A DNA stretch of 64,000 nucleotides from Culex pipiens pallens. Lineage: Eukaryota; Arthropoda; Insecta; Diptera; Culicidae. The stretch covers positions 23,246,873-23,310,872 of the forward strand of contig NC_068938.1 of assembly GCF_016801865.2 (NCBI RefSeq). Direction: 5' to 3'. The translations under genes were made by a program, and so were the position numbers. A model generated the notes under the pieces. It was not told the DNA's origin. It worked only from the letters and a program-made list of their open reading frames with translations, and searched no databases. Shown here piece after piece: positions 47,215-59,579 of this stretch; position 1 is the first letter of the stretch, and the number at the start of each line of letters is the position of its first letter.

Positions 47215-49310
47215 TAAACACAAAAATGGCATTTTTTAATATGAATTTGCTGTCATCCGTTTTTTAAAAGTTAAATTCATATAATAAATGTCCCATAAGC
47301 AAAATTAAAAAGCTGAGAAAAACCCAAGGAAAGTTTGTTCCACTATTTGTTTGCTCCAATTTTCTATAGAAAAGTACTGTTTTTTTTTTCTAAAAAGTTC
47401 ACCCGGTTTTGAACTAAACTGTATAAATAACTTAATAGTGATGAAAACAGGTAGTCAAACTATTTTTAAGTATGCTTTTTAGAATCACAGTTTTTTCAAC
47501 AATGAAGTTTTTAATTTAATTTCAAACCTTTAAGAATATACTTTTTGCAACTGAGAATTGGTAACCTTACTTCCACAAACATTAATCCAAGTAAAAAAAT
47601 TGCAAATTAAAATGTTAGTTTTCGGGGAGAATCACTCTTTTCTGTAATATTTCTTTTTTCTACAATTACAATAAATTACCTTTGAAAAAAATACCATTTT
47701 AATGTAAATCAATATTATAAAATCTCTAACAAGCTTGTTTTTAGAGTTATAACTTCAACAATTTTCGGCTGTGGAGCATATTCCCAAATAAAACAATTCT
47801 ATAGAATAAAACATGTAAATTCAAAATGAAACAAGACAAGCCACTGGAATGCAAATCAATAACTAAGGTTGCTACTATTCATGTTAAGAACTGCTAGGTA
47901 CCAACAGCTTAGAACACTGACTTGTCTTTTGTTTCAGGTTCACTACCCTCCGTTTAACTGACCAGCCCTATAGCTGACTTACCGCTTGTGGTTTATGACC
48001 TTTAATTATTTCCAGCTCCTGATACGAGTTGCAAACGACTTTAGTTTAGTTTTCAGAGCTACTTCGCGAGAGAGGTGCGAGCTAATGGTGCCAATAAACT
48101 ACGGTATCACTTTGACAACGAGCGCCCGGCCAACGACCAGCACAAATAGTTCAAATGATTGCGAAAACGCGAGCTTTTTCGTGTCTTGTTTGGTCGTAAT
48201 TTTTTTTCTCTCTCTCTGCTTCAACTGTTTGTTAGCACAAGACCTCTAAATTGGCTGTTAACAACAACGCCGGGACCGCCACGCCACGCCACCGGTAGCT
48301 GGCCTGGGTTGACGCCAAGGGAGCCTAAAAAATGGCCCAATAAAAAGTTGTCCCTTTGATCGAAAGACTTCGTCGCGGTGGTTGCCTAACGCCAAATTGG
48401 GCCTTTGTACGGAACAATCAGAACGCGGGCTTTAAAAGGACTATAAATTAGGGGTTTTTGGGTTCAAGTACTGTGCGGTTGGTGGCACAGTAAGTACTGT
48501 ATTCGGTGCCAGCTTCAAATGGTGCCAATTTGGGATAATTGAGTGGTAATGAAGTGGTCCGAGAGTGGTGTGGCGAACTCGTTGACATAATTCTTCTAGT
48601 GCTTAAAGTTCAAAACTTTGAAGAATTCTTCCAAAAAATGCAACAATTTATCACATTCGCCAAACTTCATGCAGAACCTTAAGGTGGCCTATTTCCCTCC
48701 AGGTGCTACCTTAAACGACGAAGCAATTGTCCACCTCCCTCCTGTTCGAACTGATACTGGAACCCGGGGGTGAGAAAATGGACACCATCGTGGTATCGAT
48801 CTTTCTGGTTTTGTGCCTGGAGCGATTCGTAAAAGCCACACTCATGGTTAGTGGTCGTTCAATGGGTTTTAAAAGTTGATAAAAAACAACCAAATCCCGG
48901 TGTCGCACACACTAAAGTCCGCAAAGGGACTTGCTGATCGTTTTGCGCCGATTCGGCGCATAATAAGCGTGTTTGTTGCGGTTGAGGAATAAATTAAGGT
49001 TTTTTGTAGCGGTGAAGTCAAGTGGATTGACGCTGGGAATTAATAAATATGAAATAGTATTTTCAAATGATTGTAATGGTTAAATTTTAGAGTTATTTTT
49101 TATTTCACTTCCTGGAGAGGTAATTCTGCCAATTTGTTCTGATGCAGCAAAGAAAAATTTCTTTAAAGTCGTTAAAATTGTTTTGTGATTTATAGAACCA
49201 AAACAATTTTAAATTAAAAAATTAATGCATGAGATGGTATTTTTTTTTTCTCATTTTGTTGAATACCTCGATGTGTTTTGAGAATAATAATAAAAAACCT
49301 TACTTAATAC
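47215..49310. other. Gene-free interval
   Basis: AT-rich to 47900, then GC-richer to about 48960 with short frames (47986-48249, 48711-48908) of no recognised family. AT-rich again afterwards. Confidence 0.4.
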
Positions 49311-49349
49311 ACCTGGTTGGTGCCTTCCTCTCATTTATAAAGATTCCTA

Positions 49350-49382
49350 CCCCCCTAAAGTGTCCAGATGTTTATGGATCTC
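49350..49382 (-). mobile_element. GGGACCATCC MITE terminus, decayed
   Basis: CCCCCCTAAAGTGTCCAGATG followed by TTTATGGATCTCCC matches the right end of the 172 bp element with a small deletion. Only this terminus remains. Confidence 0.55.
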
Positions 49383-49431
49383 CCCTAACGTTCGCAGCAC
49401 CTAAGAGGTCCTAATAAAAATAAGTTATGAG

Positions 49432-50259
49432 TAAGGCTACCAACTGTACGGATTTTTTCCTTACCATACGGATTTTCGAACCTCTTCGCGGATTTTTAAC
49501 AGGCCGGAATTTTTGTAGGGAATTTTACGCATAATACGGATTTGTACGGAATTTTAACAACTTTTTAATCATTGAATTGCTTTTTTGATTTGGTCGAAGG
49601 TTTTGTTAACTAGAAATTTTTGGTTTCTGTGAGTTTGATTTAAAAAGGGAGAGTTTTCCGGGGTTTTCTTCAATTCAAACTTGATTATCAATTATTATAG
49701 AGTTTTTAAACTATTGTCTTGCTTATGTTGATAGGACCTTTAAAAAAAATTCTAGAATTGTTCTTTTAGAAATTCCTTACTAAATATATTCCATTTCTAA
49801 AAGCTTTCTAAAACTTGTGAAAACATTTGAACATTTAACAATTCTAGAGTTTTTTTTTAAAGGTCCTATAAACTGTTGTGTTTCACATACTATAGGACCT
49901 TTTCAATAAAAAAAACTCTGGAAAAGTGTTCGTGAAAACACTAAGAGCGATATTATTCGTAAAAACAATCTTGACATTTCGTAAACTTTTGAACGTTTAA
50001 CAAAACAAAATTGAAGAACATAATTATTTATTTCAAATCATGGTTTATTTTATGAATACTTTTAAACGTGCAAGTTATAAACACTCTGATAGCATTTTGT
50101 AAAATTTGTTAGCTGTAAAAACGACACAGTTGTATATTTTTAATTCTAAGATTTATTAAATTTAATTTATCTAAATAATTCGATGACAGTTTTTGTTATA
50201 CCATGGTGGCATATCGGCTAAGTGTACGGATTTTTGCTCAGCAAGAGTTGGTAGCCTTA
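49432..50259. mobile_element. 828-bp hAT-like non-autonomous element
   Basis: The termini TAAGGCTACCAACT and AGTTGGTAGCCTTA are perfect 14 bp inverses. GTTATGAG is duplicated at 49424-49431 and 50260-50267. An 8 bp duplication is the hallmark of hAT elements. The sequence TACGGATTTT recurs near both ends. No transposase frame is present. Confidence 0.8.
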
Positions 50260-50267
50260 GTTATGAG

Positions 50268-50789
50268 TAAAAAAACAGACTACCCACAGACTTTTTGTCA
50301 AGATTATACAGACACGGCCTTTGAGAAAAATGGCATCCCTCTACACGGCTTTTTCGTGGCGATCAGACCCGACCAGTTGAGGTTATGTGAATTCAGACCA
50401 TTTTTAAACTGCTTGTATTTTAAGATAGGTAAGTTAGATCTTGAAAATTCTTACTCCACCTAAAAGGTCTTCTCATATGCTTTCTAAAAATATATAATAT
50501 GTGAGGGTTTCATGAAAAAAAACACCCTTTTTACCATAATTTTAGTTTAATATGAAACAGATTTTTAACATATCTTTTTAAATACATGATAAAACTGCAT
50601 GAATTCAAATAGCAACTTAGGGGACGTTAAGACGGATCGATTAAAACCATTCCGGCCAAAATCGGTTGAGCCTGTGACGAGATATTCCAGTGACATTGAT
50701 TTGGTACACATGTCTACATACAGCCAAACACACAGACATTTGCTCAGCTGGTGATTCTGAGTCGATATGTGCAAATGAAGGTAGGTCTA
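50268..50789 (+). mobile_element. Older repeat hosting the 1.36-kb foldback, left part
   Basis: The sequence leading to 50789 (TTTGGTACACATGTCTACAT, GATTCTGAGTCGATATGT) is continued at 52150 by GGTCTAATTAAAAAGTTC, which ends in a TTTCCTCAGTAAGGTGAGGA hairpin near 52190-52215. This layout looks like a dispersed mosquito repeat split by the foldback. The repeat identity is from memory and not verified. Confidence 0.5.
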
Positions 50790-52149
50790 GGAGGTGGGTA
50801 ATTCTCTACCAACTCACACGAAATCGGGAAAAGTTGCCCCGACCCCTCTTCGATTTGCGTGAAACTTTGTCCTAAGGGGTAACTTTTGTCCCTGATCACG
50901 AATCCGAGGTCCGTTTTTTGATATCTCGTGACGGAGGGGCGGTACGACCCCTTCCATTTTTGAACATGCGAAAAAAGAGGTGTTTTTCAATAATTTGCAG
51001 CCTGAAACGGTGATGAGATAGAAATTTGGTGTCAAAGGGACTTTTATGTAAAATTAGACGCCCGATTTGATGGCGTACTCAGAATTCCGAAAAAACGTAT
51101 TTTTCATCGAAAAAAACACTAAAAAAGTTTTCAAAATTCTCCCGTTTTCCGTTACTCGACTGTAAAAATTTTTTGGAACATGTCATTTTATGGGAAATTT
51201 GATGTTCTTTTCGAATCTACATTGACCCAGAAGGGTCATTTTTTCATTTAGAACAAAATTTTTCATATTAAAATTTCGTATTTTTTCTAACTTTGCAGGG
51301 TTATTTTTTAGAGTGTAACAATGTTCTACAAAGTTGTAGAGCAGACAATTACAAAAATTTAGCTTTATAGACATAAGGGGTTTGCTTATAAACATCTTGA
51401 GTTATCGTGATTTTACGAAAAAAAAGTTTTGAAAAAGTTGGTCGTCATCGATCATGGCCGTTCATGGTCACCCGCGACAGACACGGACGACGAAACAAAG
51501 AGAAACGCAAAAAGTAACTTTTTCAAAACTTTTTTTTCGTAAAATCGCGATAACTCGTGATGTTTATAAGCAAACCCCTTATGTCTATATATCAAAATTT
51601 TTGCAATTGTCTGCTCTACAGCTTTGTAGAACATTGTTACACTCTAAAAAATAACCCTGCAAAGTTAGAAAAAATACGAAATTTTAATATGAAAAATTTT
51701 GTTCTAAATGAAAAAATGACCCTTCTGGGACAATGTAGATTCGAAAAGTACATTAAATTTCCCATAAAATGACATGTTCCAAAATTTTTTACAGTCGAGT
51801 AACGAAAAATGGGAGAATTTTTAAAACTTTTTTAGTGTTTTTTTCGATGAAAAATACGTTTTTTCGGAATTCTGAGTACGCCATCAAATCGGGCGTCTAA
51901 TTTTACATAAAAGTCCCTTTGACACCAAATTTCTATCTCATCACCGTTTCAGGCTGCAAATTATTGAAAAACACCTCTTTTTTCGCATGTTCAAAAATGG
52001 AAGGGGTCGTACCGCCCCTCCGTCACGAGATATCAAAAAACGGACCTCGGATTCGTGATCAGGGACAAAAGTTACCCCTTAGGACAAAGTTTCACGCAAA
52101 TCGAAGAGGGGTCGGGGCAACTGCTGTGTGAGTTGGCGGAGAATTACCC
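50790..52149. mobile_element. 1.36-kb near-perfect foldback element
   Basis: Two arms of about 640 bp are inverted copies with high identity (GGGTAATTCTC at the left, GAGAATTACCC at the right) around a loop of about 70 bp near 51441-51510. AGGTCTA is present on both sides (50783-50789 and 52150-52156). The open frames in one arm mirror those in the other. A relic arm of the family is at 13040-14862. Confidence 0.85.
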
Positions 52150-52353
52150 AGGTCTAATTAAAAAGTTCATTTTTCGAGTGATTTTATAGCCTTTCCTCAG
52201 TAAGGTGAGGAAGGCAAAAATGATAAACACGTCGAAATGTTAATTGAACTAGCGGAACAGTATCCAACTCCATCGTGCCTCTAATGTTGCCATATCAGCA
52301 CTTTGGCGTTCAATTATAGCTCATGAAAAGCGTTTTCAACCGAGCTCGAGTAA
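52150..52353 (+). mobile_element. Right part of the older host repeat
   Basis: From 52150, GTTCATTTTTCGAGTGATTT and the hairpin TTTCCTCAGTAAGGTGAGGA complete the repeat interrupted by the foldback. The remainder to 52353 is unique. Confidence 0.45.
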
Positions 52354-52355
52354 TA

Positions 52356-53024
52356 ACGTCATGATTCGAAAGCCGGACACTTACTAGCATATGATTTTTG
52401 TTATAGCTGGCAAAAAATCATGTAATAAGTTGGAAATGAAGAAATATCATCAGGATGTAGTATTGACAGTCATTTTTAAGAGAATACATGCAAAATATGT
52501 CTTTTCTTACAATTTTTCATCAGAATTTGAGAATTAAAATTACTTGTTGTGCTTCGAATCCCGGACACTGATAAAAGCTGATTCGAAATCCGGACACTTT
52601 TGCTTCGAATTCCGGACACTCGTTTTTGCTAATGAATCACACAAATTTGGACTGAAATGTTAGTGAATGGCATTCTTTAGGTCTCAAATAAGCTGTTAAA
52701 ATCAAAACAATGGATATTTTATATAAAATTTTTCTAGAATTTAAGGAAATCAAAACCATAAATTTCTGCTATGCCTTCCCGGTGCTTCCAACGCCTATGA
52801 AATATTTCACGTGAAATGTTTCGCATTTTTGGTAATCTTATTATTTTATTTTATTGTTTTGACAATAACTAAAGCGTTAAAACAAATTTTAAATGGAAGT
52901 TGATGTTAGAATTCATCAAATGACACAGTTTTGTCATTTAAAATGCGAACTTATATCCAAATAATTGATAAAACAAGATGAGGTGTCCGGGTTTCGAAGC
53001 GTCCGGGAATTCGAATCATGACGT
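52356..53024. mobile_element. 669-bp TIR element with CCGGACAC repeats
   Basis: Left ACGTCATGATTCGAAAGCC and right GGGAATTCGAATCATGACGT are inverted, flanked by TA (52354-52355, 53025-53026). Inside, TTCGAA followed by CCGGACAC or a close variant is repeated several times in direct orientation (about 52369, 52552, 52580, 52603), with an inverse near the right end. Non-coding. Confidence 0.75.
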
Positions 53025-53364
53025 TAAATCGTTCAATAGAAAGTGAGCAAGCAAGAATCTAGTCACAGTTTCATAAAGTGATAGTGAAAATTATAATTTT
53101 TTTTATTGATTTAGAAGTTACTTCTTAACCTGCCAAACAATTATTAAGTTTTCATTTTTTCAAATGCTTTTGGAATCCTTGCATGTATTTACAACATTTT
53201 TCAGCTTGAAAAATTAATACGCCCTATGATAACTAATTGCCGATTGATGATTTATTTGAAATTTGATGATGATTTGATTTGAAAATTGCACTTTTTAGCA
53301 TAGAAAAAATCACTAAGCCTTAAGTTTTTTTGTTGTATTTTATGTGCAACGTTTGCAAATTATA

Positions 53365-53755
53365 CAGTCCAGACTCGATTATTTGAAGCCTCGATTATCT
53401 GAAGTTTCCATTATCCGAAGTATGGGACTTTGGATAATCGAATCTTGAACAAAATAATTATTTTTTATTTTCTTGCAAAATAATTATTTTGTGCTTTTCT
53501 ACACATCCAATTCGAGTTCTGCGACCCCATTTGAAATTCAAAAATCAAATTGAAAAATGCATTTTTTCAATATTTCATCACCGCCATTTTGACTATCATT
53601 TTGGATTTAAAAATTATACAGTACTTTAGACTTGTTTAGGGGCACACCTAAGCTGAGCAATCAAAAATAAGACAACGAAAAAAAAAAATATTTTCGTGAT
53701 TCGATTATCCGAAGTGGAATTTTGCCAAGGCCTTCGGATAATCGAGGCTGGACTG
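53365..53755. mobile_element. 391-bp pogo/Tigger-like MITE
   Basis: Termini CAGTCCAGACTCGATTAT and ATAATCGAGGCTGGACTG are inverted, flanked by TATA/TA. Subterminal GATTATCTGAAG, ATTATCCGAAG and TTCGGATAATCG repeats are present. The CAGTC start and TA target resemble pogo/Tigger-group elements. No transposase frame is present. A decayed end of the same family lies at 12937-13010. Confidence 0.8.
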
Positions 53756-53757
53756 TA

Positions 53758-54480
53758 TACATTTTATGGTTAAAAATTCTCAACATATGATCAGTTTTGT
53801 TTTATTTAACTCAAATATAGTTAATGGGGCAAAACCACCTTTTCAATATATTTTAGAAAAAAAATTCCAGCTGAATTTTCAAAGACTTAGTTAATCTGAC
53901 TGCTGTTTGCTGAGATTTTACCTTTCAATGTTGCTCTCATTTTTCATTTGAGGCATCGGAAAATCTTGTTAAATAGTGAAATGGTTGTCAAAATTTCTGC
54001 AGTTAAACATCTTCTTATTACAATCAAGCCTACTATTTGGGAAATACTCCAAACATGTTTTTGAGACATTTTCAAATGTTATTCTTATTTCTAAATTTTA
54101 AATTGATGATGTAAAATGGATGTATTTAAAATATGGAATTCTTTATTACATAATTTATCAAGGGTCGAAAATAAATTAATTCAAATTTGATTTTCATTAT
54201 CATTATCGTTCCAACCTTTTTCCGAACTTTGAATGTTGGATTGTAAAATAAAAAAAAGTCTTGAAACTTGTATTTATTTTTCTTTGGAACAGTGTGATTG
54301 TAAGCTTTCGAATCTTTTTTTCATTGGTTATATAGATCCAATTTTATTCTAAAAATTGAGAAAGTGATCTTGCTCTATAAAATAGCAACAAGAAAAGCAG
54401 AAATGAGAAAACAATCTGTATGCTCCATGTAATGTTGATACAAGTTGAGAACAACTGATAAAATAAACACTTTGAGGCTT
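53758..54480. other. AT-rich upstream region of the plus D7 gene
   Basis: No gene or repeat is recognised. It presumably contains the distal promoter of the D7 gene. Confidence 0.4.
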
Positions 54481-54486
54481 TATAAA
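54481..54486 (+). promoter_or_regulatory. TATA box of the plus D7 gene
   Basis: TATAAA lies 31 nt before CTCAACG, where transcription would start, only a few bases before the ATG at 54517. This implies a very short leader, as for the other D7 gene. Confidence 0.5.
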
Positions 54487-54516
54487 CTCCAGCTCAGCTT
54501 AATCTGTTGCTCAACG

Positions 54517-55660
54517 ATGAAGCTGGTACTACTTGTTGTAATTAGTTTTGCTTGTGCAGTTACAGTAAGAGTCGCTTTGTAAAAAGAACACTAACTTCTT
54601 AGTAATCTTTGTTCAAAGTCCACAGCATGGGAACCACTATCTCCCGAAGAAACGCTTTTCATCATCACACGCTGCCAGGAGGACCACTTTCGTCATAATT
54701 TGACCAAATTGAAGCTGTGGGATAACTTTGTCCTGCCGCGGGATGACGTCGATACTGCCTGCTACGTGAAGTGCATTATTTCGATGGCGGAACAGTTTGA
54801 CAATGATACCAATTCCTTTAAGGTGGATGAATCTTTTGGGTTGGGAGTTAGCAGCGTGGTTTAACGTTTAAATTACAGGCTGATAACGTCATGAAACAAT
54901 ACGAGGCGTTCAAAAGTTACACTAAATTGAAAAAAGGGGACGTTCTTGCGTATGAGAAAGATCTTCGAGGCCTTGGCACTTTGAAGAATAAGGGTTCTAA
55001 AAGTTTCTTCAACAAATATCTTCCAATTTACGAGAAGCATAAAATTGTCGTCAATAAGTTGCTTCTATTAGATGCAAGCATTGCTGTTGCAATTTATAAA
55101 GACAATCCAGTAAGTGAAGTATTTATTTATTTTTAAAATGATTTATTTTTTCAAATTGTTTTCAGGATATCAAAAGACATAACGAATCAATTTTCAGACA
55201 CTGTGAGAAGAAGTTTTTCAAACCGGAAGACGTTAAAAAGTTGTGCAATTTGAGAAAAACCGCCGTTACGGATCATCCCAGGCTTGCCGAGCACGAGGCT
55301 TGCCTTCTCCGGGGGTTGCGATACACCAGACGGGACGGGAGCTTGAATGCTCAGGAGATTCTGCGCGATTTTCACCTGGTAAACATAACCTATGAAGACG
55401 AATATTTGAAGGAAGTGGTGAGGAATTGCTCTATCGAGGAAAGCACGAAAGACCCCGCCTATTTGACGTGTCTCTACGCCCATCACGAGCTGCAGGGTCC
55501 GATGTGGAAGGGCACCGATTACCGGGAAATCAGATCGATGAACTACTTCTACTTGCTGCGGGACCCTCCGGAGTATGACCCCAAGGAAATTCGAATGCAA
55601 GTTTGCGCGATTGACGCCGAGGTTGGTTGCGTTAATGGGAGAGAATGTGCTGAAGATTGA
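54517..55660 (+). CDS. D7L: Long-form D7 salivary protein (two OBP-like domains)
   Basis: Four exons: 54517-54564, 54619-54822, 54879-55109 and 55166-55660. This gives 325 codons with phase 0 introns of 54, 56 and 56 nt. Residues 1-16 are a signal peptide (KLVLLVVISFACA). Domain 1 has the D7 features EE-x7-Cys35, Trp, TACYVKC (Cys64, Cys68) and KADNVMKQYEAFKSY. Domain 2 has HCEKKFFKP, LRYTRRDGSL, LRDFH and DYREIRS, and eight cysteines. Oddities: Ser124 (TCT at 54996-54998) stands where the family and the paralogue have the last domain 1 Cys, so Cys68 probably lacks its partner. The second Trp of W-x2-W is Phe. Exon 4 fuses what are two exons in the minus gene. Family role: secreted salivary scavenger of host haemostatic mediators. 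Ligands here are inferred only. Confidence 0.92.
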
Positions 55661-55690
55661 TTTGAAAAAGAGACTTTTGCTTTTTGAAAA

Positions 55691-55696
55691 AATATA
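55691..55696 (+). terminator. Possible polyadenylation signal of the plus D7 gene
   Basis: AATATA lies about 30 nt past the stop codon. No canonical AATAAA occurs nearer, so a variant signal is the best candidate. Confidence 0.35.
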
Positions 55697-57234
55697 ATTT
55701 CTACGACATCAACTTTTCAAGCCACTTCTTGTCAAAATCAATTTCTGTTTCAGCTCTGTTGATAAGACTGTCCACAACCTAGACTACTGTCCGGTCTCTT
55801 GACCGGTGCTCGATGACTCATTCCGTGGCGCTTGCGGCTGTGCACGTGATGCATGCCGGCACTAAATTTGTGTGCACCTAAAAGCTCTCGTCCAAGGCTG
55901 GAAAGCACCACGCTCGTGGAAAAACTTGAAAGCGTAAGCAGACCAATAAATCAATAAATTAAAAAACACCCTCGAGTACGTGTTTAGGGTTTAAGTAAAG
56001 TGGCCACTGGCCACCTCACTCCCGAGAGAGCGGTGTCCCCGTGGACCATGGAGTACATTGTTGGGCCAGAAAGGTGCCAATTACACACTCACAAAAAGCG
56101 TCCTAATAAAAATAAATAGTTGCGCCCGCGTGAGGGCGCGCGTGCTGGCGTGGACTCCGGTTGGTCCAAATCCACGTGCCCACTAGTCTGTGATTAGAGA
56201 GGGAGAGGGAAGGAGCTCACGATAACTAGAATGCTATTAACGCGATATGAGTTGGCGCGTTGCTGCGTTCGATTTGGGTGGAGGTGAGTTCCATTGGAAA
56301 GTGCCAAAACAAATAACTGAATTGATTGGATCTACCTTGTCAGTTTAAACATTTGGAAAACTTGTCAATTTCACTGAAAAATGAAGGGGGAAAGTTTCAT
56401 AAAAAGTAATGTTTTACTTCACAATCATCAAATCCTTCCCCTATCAGTACGCAAATCGCCATGGATTCGGCCAACCACAACTGCAACACCAGCCCAACAG
56501 ATTAAGCATATCCCTTTCGCTCGAAATAGTTACTTTCGCAGGTCCACACCAGGCCAGCTCCAAGTTGGTCATTGCCGCCGCCGACAATCGGATATATTTT
56601 ACGCTGCTTAAGTATTTAGGGACAGGTTTCGCGGTCTGTCTATTTTATTAGCTTATTATGTTATCTGCGCCGGACCTCTCCCAGTTCCACCCCCACCGGG
56701 CGGGAACCCTAAACTGCATCATCATGCCCCACCAGAAAGTGTGGCCAAACCCGGCCCAACCCAGGTCCCCGGTGCGGGAAGTGTTCCCCGGTGTGATTTG
56801 GCCACTCTTGCGCCAAGGTATCTATTAGAGGACTGTGGTCGCAGCCGCGGACTAGGGCTAGGGGCAGAGTATAGAGTTGAACTAGATTGTGATTAGCTCG
56901 CGGTGAAGGTGCACCCGGACCAGGTTGCCGATGGTTGGACAAACAAGCCGTTAACACGAGCCGCTAGGACAGAGGGAGAGAGCGAGACTTCGAGGAGAGG
57001 TCCCCGGTAATTGGAAGCATATCGAACAAATTAGGCACCGAAAGTGGCAGTGATACATCTATTGGGCTGGACAGGGCTTTGGTTGGGAGGATGGGGGTTG
57101 CTTGCAGAAGCGGATTTTTGTTGGTGCGAAAGTTGGTGCACTCAAGAGAATTGAATTGCATTCTGCATGGGGCTTAAGTGAGAATTGTTTGATTGAATCG
57201 ATAACCCAATTAAAAAAAACTAACATTCAATCAA
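55697..57234. other. GC-richer gene-free interval
   Basis: Open frames of up to 82 codons (56381-56651, 56709-56957) show no recognisable domain. The composition suggests unique or regulatory DNA of a neighbouring gene. Confidence 0.4.
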
Positions 57235-58104
57235 AAATAAAAACATAAAAACATAAAAACATAAAAACATAAAAACATAAAAACATAAAAACATAAAAAC
57301 ATAAAAACATAAAAACATAAAAACATAAAAACATAAAAACATAAAAACATAAAAACATAAAAACATAAAAACTTAAAAACATAAAAACATAAAAACATAA
57401 AAACTTAAAAACATAAAAACATAAAAACATAAAAACATAAAAACATAAAAACATAAAAACATAAAAACATAAAAACATAAAAACATAAAAACATAAAAAC
57501 ATAAAAACATAAAAACATAAAAACATAAAAACATAAAAACATAAAAACATAAAAACATAAAAACATAAAAACATAAAAACATAAAAACATAAAAACATAA
57601 AAACATAAAAACATAAAAACATAAAAACATAAAAACATAAAAACATAAAAACATAAAAACATAAAAACATAAAAACATAAAAACATAAAAACATAAAAAC
57701 ATAAAAACATAAAAACATAAAAACATAAAAACATAAAAACATAAAAACATAAAAACATAAAAACATAAAAACATAAAAACATAAAAACATAAAAACATAA
57801 AAACATAAAAACATAAAAACATAAAAACATAAAAACATAAAAACATAAAAACATAAAAACATAAAAACATAAAAACATAAAAACATAAAAACATAAAAAC
57901 ATAAAACATAAAAACATAAAAACATAAAAACATAAAAACATAAAAACATAAAAACATAAAAACATAAAAACATAAAAACAAAAAAAACATAAAAACATAA
58001 AAACATAAAAACATAAAAACATAAAAACATAAAAACATAAAAACATAAAAACATAAAAACATAAAAACATAAAAACATAAAAACATAAAAACATAAAAAC
58101 ATAA
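57235..58104 (+). repeat. (CATAAAAA)n 8-bp minisatellite
   Basis: About 108 units of an 8 bp repeat. Interruptions are CTTAAAAA near 57371 and 57401, one 7 bp unit near 57900, and a CAAAAAAA unit near 57980. The long frames on the minus strand reading Phe-Leu-Cys-Phe-Tyr-Val repeats are artefacts. Confidence 0.95.
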
Positions 58105-59579
58105 TAACAAGACCCATTCAAAGTTCCGTACAGTTTTGGCAGCTGACCATACAAAAAAGCTACGTAAATATTCGAAAATCTGTAACTTTTGGATGAATTT
58201 TCTGATTAATGTCTTCGGCAAAGTTACATGTATTGTTGAGGACTATTCTGTTAAAATAGGTACACGGAAAAAGCATTTTGTCGATTTTTTACTTTTTTTT
58301 CACAAAAGCTTAACTTCCTTAAATCCGTAATTTTGAAATTTCGATTTTTTTTTTTCAAAACTCACTATTTTTGTTCAAAAACTCATAACAAAGTGACTGA
58401 ATTTTTGACAATTTCACTCTATGGCTCAAGATTTGCTTATTTTTGTCCCCTAAAACATATCAAATAATCTCGAAAAAAAAAAACAAAAGAAATGGATTTT
58501 GGGAAACTGAAGCTTTGTTAAAAAAAGTTAATAAAAAAAATTGGCAAAATGTTTTTTTCGAGTAACTATTTTTTCTAAATATTCACAAAACCAACAACTT
58601 AGCTGAAGACAAAATGATCTGAAAATATTAAAAAAAAACATTTTTCATAGAAAAGGCTCCCACAAAGTTTGAGCCAAATAAAAAAAATACAAAAAATAAA
58701 AATGGTCTAGATCGGTAGATTTTATAACTATTAAATTAAATTTTTATGTAATTTTAATCAAATTTCAAAAAAGCATTATTTACCAGTTCAGTTGATGATT
58801 TATGATAACATCATTAGTTCCCCTATTATCTGAGTATTGACGATTGTTTTTTGAAAAAAACATTTTTGCGTTATATGATATCGAAACTTTACTTTTTAGC
58901 AAGCCAATACTTACCAAATATTTATGAATGTTAAATTATGATCATCGTCGAAAAAATATTTTTATTTTCTTAAGTTGTCAGACCGTCATTCTCATTAAAA
59001 TATTAAAACTTTTTGGAAAAAAGGATTATTTCCGTTCCTTATTTTTTGAACCGTTTTTTCATTGATAAATGATGATTTTCAAAACATTTAGAAATGGAGG
59101 AAGGAATAGAAAAATCGTTACCAAACTGAGTTATTCTATTTTAAAGTTCTTGCAGAAGGAATTATGTAAAAGTATTGTCGGGGAAGAAAAATTAATAACT
59201 CGAACAGAAAACTCATGGAAATTATGGAAGTCGTTATTTTGAAAGTAAAAAAAAAATCGAATTTAAAACCATACTAAATTTCCTAAGTGAGCACTCAACT
59301 AGCAAAATCTGAAAGGCTTATGAATTTATCTCAGCTGAAAGGTTCTCCAAATCTCTGAATTGTAAATATAGCATCCTGAAGAAGAACTGTTAGGTTCTAA
59401 TGAAACACGAACTGAATCAAAAAGCCGTTCTCAACAGAAAATTTCAGGAACTGCAAAGAATGAAAAAAAATCGTTTGAGGCCGTGGCAAAGATTTTGCAA
59501 AGTTTATGTTACTCATAGTCTAGAGAGGGAAGGAATAATAAGACGGGCAGACGGTTATAAAAAAAGAATCATGTCATTT
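58105..59579. other. AT-rich interval, no gene
   Basis: Positions 58105-58330 have the look of a dispersed repeat end (CTTCGGCAAAGTTACATGT), but no second copy is present here. There is no coding exon. Confidence 0.4.

Noticed and set aside
50814..52131. Duplicated open frames of 60-73 codons
   Set aside because: They are the same sequence read in opposite arms of the 1.36 kb palindrome, with no known domain.
57227..58221. Open frames of 249-296 codons on the minus strand
   Set aside because: They are translations of the CATAAAAA minisatellite in its three frames.
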